The notes under the pieces were generated by a model that worked only from the letters and a program-made list of their open reading frames with translations, did not search any database and had not been told where the DNA came from. Positions 27,727-35,655 of a stretch of 42,043 nt of DNA are shown here, in pieces. Origin of the DNA: Crocosphaera sp. (GTDB lineage: Bacteria > Cyanobacteriota > Cyanobacteriia > Cyanobacteriales > Microcystaceae); contig JASJDD010000011.1 of NCBI GenBank assembly GCA_030065735.1, positions 1 to 42,043 of the forward strand, written 5' to 3'. The first letter of the stretch is position 1. Each line of letters opens with the position of its first letter. The translations under genes were made by a program, and so were the position numbers.

Positions 27727-29010
27727 ATGAGTGGTATGGTGATGACTCAGGGAGCGTTTGATACATTAGGATGTATATATGAAGAACCTGTAACCAACGA
27801 TGATAGTCTCTATCAATATTTTCTTAAATTGATCGAGACGGAATCTCCCTGTGACGTATTAGAAAAATTACGTTTATTATTAGAACAAACCAGGAATTAT
27901 CCTGATCCTGAAGTCCAGGAAATGGTTAAAAATCTGATCTATTCACCAACAGCTAAAGCTAACTGTTTATCCTTTTTTAATCACCTCTGTCAAGCTTGTA
28001 TTGCTTCTTGGATAGTTAATCCAAAAACAAAACCAGCGATTTTTCAGTTACTTAATTCTTTTGAAAACTTATATATTTCTCCAAGAAGACAGAAGAAATT
28101 TTTAACAAGATGGCAAGAAGAAAGTCAAGCTTTTTCTGAAACGTCTGAATATTTAAAACTACAAAGATTAACTCGTATTATTAATCCTCGTATTGTTTCT
28201 GATGCAGCAAAACCTCAAATTTTAGGAGATTTATTAGGACGTTACCCCTTTTTATATAAAGATTGTTTGCTGGACAATGATAGTGTTGAAGAATATATTA
28301 ATTTCTTAGCTGGTTTCAAACGACATCAACAAAATTCTTTTCAACAGAAATTAAATAGAACGATCATACTTCAAAAACAAAAAATTGAAGTTGCTCGTCT
28401 TCGCACGTTAACAACTAAGGTTCCACAACCTATTCAAGTCGTTCCCAATCCTACTTTATTAAATCATCAAGCTTTTAGTATAGCTATAGAAACCTTTACT
28501 CAATTAACTCAAAATCAGATAAAAAGTAAAAAAGGAATCAATTTTTTCAGTGAAATTGAATCTTTATCATTCAAAGAATTCAAAATTTGGTTAATCAATT
28601 ATCTAATTGAAGATATTGAAGAAGCATCAAAACAACAACTCAAACAATACCTACAGGAGAATATTCCCACAATTCTCACTCACTGTGATCAACAAACCAT
28701 CAATGAATTTCTCATACTACGAACCTGTAACCAATTATTAAATAAACTAATCCTTAATCCTACTCAACCCTCGCATCATCTTTCTTTTATTAATTTAAAA
28801 CGATATTTAGGAACGACCCAATTAACCGCTTTACTCTTAAAATTAATTTTCTTAAATTCCCAATTAAAAGATTCTTTGCGACAAAGATTAGCTCATCTCT
28901 TTAATTATTACGAGTCAACTTCCATAGAAGAATCGTTATGGTTTATTCAAGTGTTAGAAAATTGTTTAGTTGCTTTTGCTGTTACTCAAGAAAATACTAC
29001 CATTATGTAG
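27727..29010 (+). CDS. Conserved-looking cyanobacterial protein, unknown function
   Basis: A 427-residue soluble, mainly helical protein that I do not recognise. It has no signal peptide or membrane helix. Two helical halves are joined by a Gln/Lys-rich, partly coiled-coil middle (about 200-245, HQQNSFQQKLNRTIILQKQK). The C-terminal part (about 270-420) is Leu/Ile-rich with repeats of amphipathic helix, suggesting an armadillo-like or scaffold structure. The gene stands alone, 96-130 nt ahead of the DUF3611 gene on the same strand. ATG 27727 is the first start; ATGs at codons 4 and 6 are alternatives. Confidence 0.7.
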   Translation: MSGMVMTQGAFDTLGCIYEEPVTNDDSLYQYFLKLIETESPCDVLEKLRLLLEQTRNYPDPEVQEMVKNLIYSPTAKANCLSFFNHLCQACIASWIVNPKTKPAIFQLLNSFENLYISPRRQKKFLTRWQEESQAFSETSEYLKLQRLTRIINPRIVSDAAKPQILGDLLGRYPFLYKDCLLDNDSVEEYINFLAGFKRHQQNSFQQKLNRTIILQKQKIEVARLRTLTTKVPQPIQVVPNPTLLNHQAFSIAIETFTQLTQNQIKSKKGINFFSEIESLSFKEFKIWLINYLIEDIEEASKQQLKQYLQENIPTILTHCDQQTINEFLILRTCNQLLNKLILNPTQPSHHLSFINLKRYLGTTQLTALLLKLIFLNSQLKDSLRQRLAHLFNYYESTSIEESLWFIQVLENCLVAFAVTQENTTIM

Positions 29011-29142
29011 AATGAAGAATTACGTAATATTACCTACTCCCCTTCAGTCTTAAAGAGAAATTTCCAGACTTAACGGCTTATCTGTGTCATCATAAAGAAG
29101 AATCCATTGAGTCAAAACTGTCATAGTTTTCACCATCAGATT

Positions 29143-29712
29143 ATGAGTCAAAACTACGAAATTTCTCGACCCCTTCCCCCCAATGTCAAACGTGCTGCGA
29201 CGATTCTACAATGGTCAGGAAATATAGGTTTCTGGGGACAGTTAGTATTAGGAGTCTTAGCGGCCGCGCTGTTATTCTTAGCCTTAGCTGGTTTAGTGGC
29301 CCAAGAAAAATCAACTGAAGGGACTTCTTTTAGTGTCTTTTGTTCCATTGCTGGCGTTATTGCGCTGCTGATTAGTATTTTGATTTGTTTTCGTTATAAG
29401 AAAATCGCTCAATTAATGCGAAACCCAGAAGCGAAAGCACGGCCCAGAAAATCATCCACATTACAACTTATTCGAGCCGGTTTATTATCTAATTTAGTGG
29501 GAATTTTTCTCTCCATTATTGGTGCAGAAGGATTTGTTGGTATTTTGTGGCGAAAACTTTCTAATATTCCTCAAGGTGCAGCCGTTTATGATACCAGTAA
29601 GCTACCTACTCCTAGCGAAATTTTATTGCTTCTCGCGAATACTCACACTATTTTATGTCACTTTGCTGGTATTGTGGTTGGTCTATATTTATTAGATCGT
29701 TTGGATCGATAA
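29143..29712 (+). CDS. DUF3611 family membrane protein
   Basis: A 189-residue protein with four predicted membrane helices (about 30-60, 68-87, 115-140, 163-185). It matches DUF3611, a family confined to cyanobacteria and chloroplasts, by the start PPNVKRAATILQWSGNIGFWGQL and the end THTILCHFAGIVVGLYLLDRLDR. Function unknown; location is probably the thylakoid or plasma membrane. ATG 29143 is preferred; a TTG at 29107 lies upstream in the same frame and would repeat the MSQN-type start. The ycf20-like gene follows after 29 nt, suggesting one operon. Confidence 0.85.
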   Translation: MSQNYEISRPLPPNVKRAATILQWSGNIGFWGQLVLGVLAAALLFLALAGLVAQEKSTEGTSFSVFCSIAGVIALLISILICFRYKKIAQLMRNPEAKARPRKSSTLQLIRAGLLSNLVGIFLSIIGAEGFVGILWRKLSNIPQGAAVYDTSKLPTPSEILLLLANTHTILCHFAGIVVGLYLLDRLDR

Positions 29713-29741
29713 TTAGCAAAGAAAATGGGAAAATCTAAGCC

Positions 29742-30074
29742 ATGCAAAGAACAAGATTAAATACTTTAGTAGAAGTTACTCAAACTAAGTTTAATGCAGC
29801 TTTTAGTAATCCTTGGCGACGGATTTCTTTAAGTTTGATTAGTGTTCTTTTGGGATTTTTTGTCGGTCAAGCTGTTTCTATTACCGCAGGCCAAGAAGCT
29901 TATTGGGATATTACTGTAGGCATTTTTTTGCTAATTTTTACTGAAGGAATTAGTAGAATTGCCTACAGTCGAAATAAAAAGGAAGGGCGATCGCTGAGTC
30001 TTGATATTCTCAATCTTTTCAAAATTGGGGTAACTTATAGTTTATATATTGAAGCCCTTAAATTGGGATCTTAA
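29742..30074 (+). CDS. ycf20: Ycf20-like protein (DUF565)
   Basis: A 110-residue membrane protein of the DUF565/Ycf20 family, present in cyanobacteria and plastid genomes. It has the conserved start TRLNTLVEVTQTKFNAAFSNPWRRISL, two or three membrane helices, and FTEGISRIAYSR followed by LNLFKIGVTYSLYIEALKLGS. In plants, a Ycf20-like protein is linked to non-photochemical quenching; in cyanobacteria its role is unknown. It lies 29 nt after the DUF3611 gene and 16 nt before glycerate kinase, so all three are likely co-transcribed. Confidence 0.92.
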   Translation: MQRTRLNTLVEVTQTKFNAAFSNPWRRISLSLISVLLGFFVGQAVSITAGQEAYWDITVGIFLLIFTEGISRIAYSRNKKEGRSLSLDILNLFKIGVTYSLYIEALKLGS

Positions 30075-30090
30075 GTAACCATCAAAGCTC

Positions 30091-31143
30091 ATGCAATCTC
30101 TTAAGTTACTAGAAATATTAGACAAATATCCTGCTTTATCTTCTTCTGAAATAGAAATGTTATTACAGGAAGAATTACAAGATAAATCTTTCTGTAATAT
30201 ATTCAATATAACCGCAGAAAATGGCAGAAAAAAAATTAACAATCGTCTTATTTTATGGGAAAAAAGTTATCATTTAGTTGCTCAATATTGCCAAAAATTA
30301 GGCTTTAATTCCCTTGACATCATGTCACTTTTATGGAAGCTATGGCTACCTTTAGCTATACAATTAAGTGAGGAAAAAAGTAAACAAAAAACTCCTTTAA
30401 TTCAGGGCATTTTAGGGGTACAAGGAACAGGAAAAACAACCCTATCAAAAATTCTTTGTTTAATTTTAAAACAATTAGGATATACAACCATAACTATTTC
30501 TATTGATGACTTCTATAAAACCTACGATGAACGTCAAAAATTAAAAGAAATTGACCCTCGTTTTATTTGGCGTGGTCCCCCAGGAACCCATGATGTAGAG
30601 TTAGGTATTAAAGTTTTAAATCAATTAAAAGATCCTCATTATTTGGCAGCTATTTCTATTCCACGTTTTGATAAATCTTTATGCAATGGTCAAGGGGATA
30701 GAATAGAACCAGAAATCATTAATCAACCTGATATTGTTTTATTTGAAGGGTGGTTTTTAGGGGTTCAACCCATTAATGAAACTCAATTTAATAATGCACC
30801 ATTACCCATTAAAAGCAAAGAAGATCAACAATTTGCTAAAGAGATCAATGAAAACTTAAAAGCTTATTTACCCTTGTGGGAAAAATTAGATCGCCTCATC
30901 ATTCTTTATCCTAAAGATTATCGTTTTAGTAAACAATGGCGCAAAGAAGCAGAACAAAAAATGATATCATCAGGAAAAACAGGGATGAGTGATCACGAAA
31001 TAGAAGACTTTGTTAACTATTTTTGGAAAGCCTTACATCCCGAACTATTTATAACACCTTTAGCCCAAAATCCAAGTCTTGTTGATTTAGTGATTACCAT
31101 TGATAATAACCACCATCCTCAACAAATAGATAACTATCTCTAG
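30091..31143 (+). CDS. glyK: D-glycerate 3-kinase
   Basis: A 350-residue kinase of the plant/cyanobacterial GLYK type. It phosphorylates D-glycerate to 3-phosphoglycerate, the last step of the photorespiratory cycle. The P-loop is GVQGTGKTTLSKIL (about residues 108-121), followed by SIDDFYKTYDERQKL, the RGPPGTHDVELG loop and the Walker-B-like strand DIVLFEGWFLGVQP, all diagnostic. Residues 1-95 form an N-terminal helical extension. It ends just before the minus-strand nuclease gene (13 nt, convergent). Confidence 0.95.
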   Translation: MQSLKLLEILDKYPALSSSEIEMLLQEELQDKSFCNIFNITAENGRKKINNRLILWEKSYHLVAQYCQKLGFNSLDIMSLLWKLWLPLAIQLSEEKSKQKTPLIQGILGVQGTGKTTLSKILCLILKQLGYTTITISIDDFYKTYDERQKLKEIDPRFIWRGPPGTHDVELGIKVLNQLKDPHYLAAISIPRFDKSLCNGQGDRIEPEIINQPDIVLFEGWFLGVQPINETQFNNAPLPIKSKEDQQFAKEINENLKAYLPLWEKLDRLIILYPKDYRFSKQWRKEAEQKMISSGKTGMSDHEIEDFVNYFWKALHPELFITPLAQNPSLVDLVITIDNNHHPQQIDNYL

Positions 31144-31156
31144 TTAACTGATCTGA

Positions 31157-31972
31157 TTAAAGAGAGAATTGATTGAACCATTGCTCTAGATCATCTATTG
31201 ATTTAAAATCTAATAAAGCTTCTCCTAAATTTTCCAATTGTTCAATAGAAAGACTTTGAATTTTTTGGCATAATTGGGGAGACACTTCGCCAATACGTCT
31301 GTTTAACTGACGTAAGATCAAATTAGCTTCTCCTTGTTGTCTTCCTTCGGCATTAATTTCTTGATAAATCACTGATTCTTTCATAATGTCGTTCCTCAAT
31401 AATCTTCGGATGATGTCTTTATTTAACACTAATCCAGCTAAAATGGCAGTCGAAGCAGCAAGATTACTTTTTTCTGTTTTGTTGCTGATTTTTTCAATTT
31501 CTTGGCTAATTTGTCTAAGTAAATTTTCCCTATTTTCTACTTGAGTAAGTATAGCAAAGGGAAAGAGTCCAGGAAATTGTAATAAGTTTTCAGAAGGAGT
31601 TTCCCAGAGACGTATTATGTCAAATTCATGGTTTGTCTTACCTCGTCGATAATAATTTTTTCGGACTAAAGATGATTGAGTTGGCCTCAAATAAATCACC
31701 ACTTGATGGATGTGTTTTTCTTGATAGCATCGATAAAGTCTAACTGCATAGTCTAACATTCGGAAAGGAATATCCTCTTTAGGAGCAGTTTGGAACTCAA
31801 TATGTAATACAATGTTCTCTGATTCTAAAAAGATTAAACTGTCCGCTCGTATCGGTTCTAAGGATAACTCTGATGGCTTAATTTCCGTTAATTCCATTGG
31901 CTTCCCTAATAACCAAGTGGCTAACTCTTTAGAATAATGAATGGCGATGAATTTGCAAGTCGAATCATACAT
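31157..31972 (-). CDS. Rpn-like PD-(D/E)XK nuclease with DUF4351 tail
   Basis: A 271-residue protein of the cyanobacterial Rpn/YhgA-like group, often annotated as recombination-promoting nuclease or putative transposase. The start YDSTCKFIAIHYSKELATWLLG and the core ADSLIFLESENIVLHIEFQT supply an Asp and the Glu-x-Gln of the PD-(D/E)XK-type site. The C-terminal end (QLNRRIGEVSPQLCQKIQSL, then LGEALLDF) is a DUF4351 module. ATG 31972 gives the family's start MYDSTCK; ATG 31984 is a four-residue extension. Members are usually multicopy in cyanobacteria. Divergent from the ROK gene with only 32 nt between, so their promoters must overlap with coding DNA. Confidence 0.85.
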   Translation of the reverse strand: MYDSTCKFIAIHYSKELATWLLGKPMELTEIKPSELSLEPIRADSLIFLESENIVLHIEFQTAPKEDIPFRMLDYAVRLYRCYQEKHIHQVVIYLRPTQSSLVRKNYYRRGKTNHEFDIIRLWETPSENLLQFPGLFPFAILTQVENRENLLRQISQEIEKISNKTEKSNLAASTAILAGLVLNKDIIRRLLRNDIMKESVIYQEINAEGRQQGEANLILRQLNRRIGEVSPQLCQKIQSLSIEQLENLGEALLDFKSIDDLEQWFNQFSL

Positions 31973-32004
31973 CAATACTAACACTGTCAGTTTAACTTTA
32001 TTGT

Positions 32005-32916
32005 ATGGAAAACCCCTCAGTTATTGGCCTTGATCTCGGTGGAACTGCTATTAAACTTGGACAGTTTCTCGAAGATGGTACCTGTATCAACTCCCTAACC
32101 GTTGACACTCCCCAACCGGCAACCCCCGAAGCTGTAGTCAAAACGATGGTAGATGCGATCGCTCAACTTACCTCTGAGCAAAACTGTCTCGCTTTAGGGG
32201 TGGGAACCCCAGGACCCGCCGATAAAAGTGGTAGAATTGCTAAAGTTGCCATTAACTTGTCCGAGTGGGAGAATGTCCCCTTAGCGGACTGGTTAGAAGC
32301 CCAAACCGGACTACCGACAACCATCGCCAATGATGCTAACTGTGCCGGGTTAGGAGAAGCTTGGTTAGGTGCCGGGAAAGACTATCAAAACCTGATTATG
32401 TTAACCTTGGGAACGGGAGTTGGTGGAGCGATCATCCTGGATGGTCATCTCTTTACTGGTCATTTAGGGTCGGCCGGAGAGTTAGGGTTAATTACCCTCA
32501 ATTTTGATGGACCGGTGTGTAATAGTGGGAATAATGGCTCTCTAGAACAATATAGTTCCATTCAAGCGATTCGTCGCATGACAGGAAAAGAACCAGCAGA
32601 ACTGGGAAAATTAGCAGAAAATGGCAATAAACAAGCTCTGGAATTTTGGGAAAGCTACGGTTGTTTATTGGGTGCCGGGTTAGCGAGTTTAATCTATATA
32701 TTGACCCCGGAGGCGATCGTGGTTGGGGGAGGAATTAGCGGTAGTACCCGTTTTTTCTTTCCAGCGACCCTAGAAGAAATAGAAAGACGGGTTTTACCCA
32801 GTTCTCGCGAAAATTTACAGTTATTAACCGCAAAATTAGGTAATCAAGCAGGAATGGTAGGTGCAGCTAAACTCGCTTGGGAACTCGTAGAACTGAAAAA
32901 CATCATTAAATATTAA
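32005..32916 (+). CDS. ROK family sugar kinase (glucokinase-like)
   Basis: A 303-residue ROK protein. The phosphate-binding GLDLGGTAIKLGQF, the catalytic Asp in TIANDANCAGLGEAWLGAG, TLGTGVGGAI and the adenosine-site VVGGGISGS are all present; there is no helix-turn-helix, so it is a kinase rather than a repressor. The usual zinc motif CxCGxxGCxE is CNSGNNGSLE here, with two of three cysteines replaced. Cyanobacterial members I recall share this change. It probably phosphorylates glucose using ATP or polyphosphate. Its last 11 bases overlap the convergent PEP-CTERM remnant, and a decayed second copy of its 3' end lies near 34683. Confidence 0.92.
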   Translation: MENPSVIGLDLGGTAIKLGQFLEDGTCINSLTVDTPQPATPEAVVKTMVDAIAQLTSEQNCLALGVGTPGPADKSGRIAKVAINLSEWENVPLADWLEAQTGLPTTIANDANCAGLGEAWLGAGKDYQNLIMLTLGTGVGGAIILDGHLFTGHLGSAGELGLITLNFDGPVCNSGNNGSLEQYSSIQAIRRMTGKEPAELGKLAENGNKQALEFWESYGCLLGAGLASLIYILTPEAIVVGGGISGSTRFFFPATLEEIERRVLPSSRENLQLLTAKLGNQAGMVGAAKLAWELVELKNIIKY

Positions 32917-33531
32917 ATTTAGCTAAAGTTCTACTGGCTAAAGCAGCTATAGAAACAGCAATAATACCTAAAAAAGTCGCTGGTTCAGGAGTTGAGGGTA
33001 TTATTTCATTTTCCTCAAAGGTATAGGTTACCTCAATACTACAGGATACCTCAATGACCCTGGATACAGTAAAGTTAGTATCCGAGCCACCATTAAATGC
33101 AAGCAAGGACTGAGAACAACTAGCAGGAAGTGCATCAGTTCCGATAAAACTACTTAGGTCTACAGTATCTGTATTAATGAAGGCAACATTGATTTGGTCA
33201 GAAAGGTTAAAGTCAGCAGAGTTTTCAGGTTCTTCAGAAACACCAGCTAAAGGTGACGTGAAATTAGCACTCAAAAAATCTAAGTCAAAGTCGAGATCAC
33301 CCACCTCAACTAGCAAATCAGAGCTAACTCCAGTCGCAAAAGTTCCAGGGGTTTCAGAATTATTGGTTAATGTTCCTTCAAACTCTAGTATATCCCTAAG
33401 CCTGATCACTACGGTGAGTAAGTTACCCAGGGAAGGATCGAATTGAGTCAAACCAGTTACAGGAACAGGGACAAAATTATTGTCTGTTTCTGTTAAAGTA
33501 ACAGAACTTGAACAAAATCGTTGAGCGCAGT
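32906..33531 (-). pseudogene. PEP-CTERM protein gene, 5' end lost at a TnpB element
   Basis: The C-terminal part is clear: TPEPATFLGIIAVSIAAL followed by a basic tail, the PEP-CTERM sorting signal for exosortase-dependent surface proteins. About 190 residues of beta-rich, Thr/Asp-rich mature protein precede it. Continuing upstream on the minus strand, the reading frame runs into the terminal inverted repeat of the element at 33532, and the first residues (to 33640) would come from the element. No signal peptide exists in frame there, and I find none beyond the far end of the element. The gene has therefore lost its export signal and is presumably not functional. Confidence 0.75.
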
Positions 33532-33561
33532 CCCCATCTAAATCAAAGATTTTAGATGGGG
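33532..33561. repeat. Left terminal hairpin repeat of the TnpB element
   Basis: Thirty bases starting CCCCATCTAAATC and ending TTTAGATGGGG. It is self-complementary over 11 bases at each end and matches the reverse complement of 34572-34601 at all but one position by my reading. Confidence 0.85.
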
Positions 33562-33655
33562 TTAGCGAAACCAGCAAATAAAGGCGAAGCATCCTTATTA
33601 TTCCGACTTTATATATGTTACTATATTTCCAAGTCAACAAGATTTTTAGTCGTTA

Positions 33656-34583
33656 TGGGTAAGTCTACAACCAAACGTAAAACTAAAAAGAGAAAACCGA
33701 ACTCCATGATTCGCACGGATGTCTGGAAACTCAAGGTCACTTATGTATAGGTAATCAACTAAAGTCACCCGCTTTAGTGGTCAATTCTAAGACTTGTCAG
33801 CTTTCAATGCCAGTTAAAATTAAACCGATAAAAAAGGAGGAATCCAATTATGTTTGTTCTGTAGATTTAGGCATTAATAATGCTGCAACTTGTTCGATTG
33901 TTGGCTCTGACGGTACTGTAAAAGCGAGAAAATTTATCAATCCAGCTAGAGACATAGACCGTCGAAATAAACGGAAAATGATGATTACTAAAAAGTCAAA
34001 ACAAACTTACTCTAAGACGGGCAAAAAGTTGGTTAAAGGCTTTTGTCGAGGACTTTATCGGAAGTCAAGTAATATCAATTTAGAGATTTCTCGTAAAGTT
34101 TCCAGAGAAATTATTAAGTTTGCTAAACTTCATGATGTTAAAGTAATCGTCATCGAAAACTTAGCAGGATGGAAAGCTAAGGCAGGAAAGAAAGGCACTT
34201 TAATGAGGCAAAAGTTTCATTTATGGTGTCATCAAAAAATTGTAGAGATTTTAAGTGACCGATGGGCAGAATTAGGGGGAGATGTGCAAACAGTTAACCC
34301 TAAATATACCAGTGCTTATGCTTTTGATGGGAGTGGGAAAGTTAAACGCAGTAAAAACAATTATTCTTTGTGTGTTTTCCCGTCTGGTAAACAATATAAT
34401 GCTGATTTATCAGCCTCATATAATATTGGAGCAAGATATTGGTATTCTGTCTTAATTGGGGATAAGCATTTCTCTAAGGTATTTGTTAGCCAAAGTTCTA
34501 CAAATACACTGCGGACACCAGTTTGCTTAGGGACACTTAGAAGTCTAAAAGCAAATGGAGTGCAAGTGAATCCCCATCTATAA
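33656..34583 (+). pseudogene. tnpB: TnpB (RNA-guided nuclease family), internally deleted
   Basis: The true start is ATG 33656 (MGKSTTKRKTKKRKPNSMIR), but this frame stops at 33750 after about 31 codons. The rest is in another frame and resumes near 33738 with LKSPALVVNSKTCQLSMPVK. The RuvC-like nuclease half remains: CSVDLGINNAAT (first Asp), VIVIENLAGW (Glu) and YNADLSASYNIGARY (last Asp). About 130-150 residues of the N-terminal RNA/DNA-binding region are missing compared with a normal TnpB of about 400. The usual four-cysteine zinc ribbon is replaced by AYAFDGSGKVKRSKNNYSLC, which I recall as a feature of this cyanobacterial subgroup rather than of decay. Not expected to be active. Confidence 0.8.
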
Positions 34584-34601
34584 TCTTTGATTTAGATGGG
34601 G
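34572..34601. repeat. Right terminal hairpin repeat of the TnpB element
   Basis: The inverted counterpart of 33532-33561. It overlaps the last codons of the tnpB remnant. It can fold on its own through CCCCATCTA/TAGATGGGG. Confidence 0.85.
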
Positions 34602-34682
34602 TGTGTTCAACCACCAGAAATATTCATCAATTAGAATAGCCCCATCCTAAGCCTAGACCATTTAGATCAATGTTAACATCAT

Positions 34683-34770
34683 CAGTTATTAACCACAAAA
34701 TTAGGTGATCAAATAGCTAGGTGCAGCTAAACTTCCTTGGGAATTGGTAGAGAAGGAAAAAATCATTAAA
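34683..34770 (+). pseudogene. Degenerate second copy of the ROK kinase 3' end
   Basis: These 88 bases align with 32818-32910, the last 31 codons of the ROK gene, at roughly four of five positions, with a 5-base deletion that breaks the frame. Shared runs include CAGTTATTAACC, AAAATTAGGT, TAGGTGCAGCTAAACT and ATCATTAAA. Nothing further upstream in this copy aligns convincingly. It shows that the DNA between the intact ROK gene and this point (PEP-CTERM remnant plus TnpB element) is bracketed by a direct duplication. Confidence 0.8.
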
Positions 34771-34820
34771 CGATGATAATAATAACTAGGGTTTGCTGAA
34801 AAAGTGTTTTGGTAAAGTTT

Positions 34821-34845
34821 AGGAGTCAGGAGTCAGGAGTCAGGA
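34821..34845. repeat. Heptamer tandem repeat (AGGAGTC), left of the ABC/EAD operon
   Basis: Three and a half copies of AGGAGTC. The same heptamer in reverse complement makes the seven-copy array at 38832-38880, so the three-gene operon and the TA remnant lie between inverted arrays of one unit. Confidence 0.9.
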
Positions 34846-34894
34846 ATATATACTTGAAAAGTGCAAAAGTTTTAAGTTGTTATTTCGATAAATT

Positions 34895-35647
34895 TTACAA
34901 CAATATACTAATTCCTTTAGCTATGGTTAGGATAGGTGCAGCAATTTTACCGAGACTGGTAGCAGTTTCTTCTAGTCTTTTTAGATAGGTTTTGACTTTG
35001 GAACTTTTGGGATCGTCGGTTGCTTTTTTAACCAACGTATTAACATCTTCGGTTAAAATTTCTACGGTTTCTATATCTTCTGAATCTGTGACTTGTTTAC
35101 TCACTTCAGTTATCGCTTTTAAAAGTTCATCTAATTTACTTTTTAAGTCATCATTTATGTTAGATTCTGCTAAAGTATTAAAACTGTTTTCGATGGTTTC
35201 AGCGATTAAAACCGGGGCTGAAATTTGGTTATTATCACCAATGTTAATTACTTTTTCTTGATTCATGGCTTTGTCTAAGATGTTATCTCCTTTATCTGTA
35301 TATTGTATGATAACTTGATCCACTTGAGCAAAGTTAATTTTTCCAGTTTCTTGATTTAATGTTTCTGGGAAAGAGAAATTTTCTTTTGTTTTTAGTTCGT
35401 TTTCTATTTCATCGGTAAGATCAAGTAAAGCATACATAATTCTAGCTTTTTCTTGTCTGCTCATTTCTGGGTTAACAATACCTTTTCTTTCTTCGCTGAG
35501 AACTCGTTTTAACGTTCCTTTTTGACCTAAAATTTCGTTATGAAAACGAGAGGAATATTTCTGGGTTAATTCAACTAGAAGATTACTAGCTTCTTCTAAG
35601 TTATATTCTTGAATTAAGTTTTTAATTTGAGTAAAAATATTATTCAT
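34895..35647 (-). CDS. EAD11-like adaptor domain protein with helical, hydrophobic C-terminus
   Basis: A 250-residue protein. Residues 1-85 form a helical domain (FTQIKNLIQEYNLEEASNLL, then EERKGIVNPE, then ARIMYALLDLTDEI) that resembles effector-associated domain 11 and aligns with the N-terminus of the ABC ATPase in the same operon. Residues about 105-150 hold two short strands and KVINIGDNNQIS. Residues about 155-250 are a helical module (SFNTLAES, SKLDELLKAITEV, SKVKTYLKRLEET) ending in the hydrophobic GKIAAPILTIAKGISILL. Similar C-terminal modules recur in cyanobacterial conflict proteins; the hydrophobic end might insert in or touch a membrane. Last gene of the operon, 8 nt after the membrane protein. 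Role as effector or adaptor is inferred. Confidence 0.75.
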   Translation of the reverse strand: MNNIFTQIKNLIQEYNLEEASNLLVELTQKYSSRFHNEILGQKGTLKRVLSEERKGIVNPEMSRQEKARIMYALLDLTDEIENELKTKENFSFPETLNQETGKINFAQVDQVIIQYTDKGDNILDKAMNQEKVINIGDNNQISAPVLIAETIENSFNTLAESNINDDLKSKLDELLKAITEVSKQVTDSEDIETVEILTEDVNTLVKKATDDPKSSKVKTYLKRLEETATSLGKIAAPILTIAKGISILL

Positions 35648-35655
35648 AATTTAAA

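Larger units (their letters stand above)
33532..34601 (+). mobile_element. Decayed IS200/IS605-type element carrying only tnpB
   Basis: The element runs between two near-identical 30-bp sequences in inverted orientation, each of which can itself fold into a hairpin (CCCCATCTAAA/TTTAGATGGGG). Only the TnpB-type gene is present; there is no tnpA Y1 transposase. The tnpB gene is internally deleted and frame-disrupted. Subterminal hairpins are typical of IS200/IS605. The element interrupts the PEP-CTERM gene. No target-site duplication is expected for this family and none is evident. Confidence 0.75.

Noticed and set aside
33556-33750. Separate small gene upstream of tnpB
   Set aside because: Its second half is the true N-terminus of the TnpB protein (MGKSTTKRK...), so it is part of the broken tnpB rather than an independent gene.
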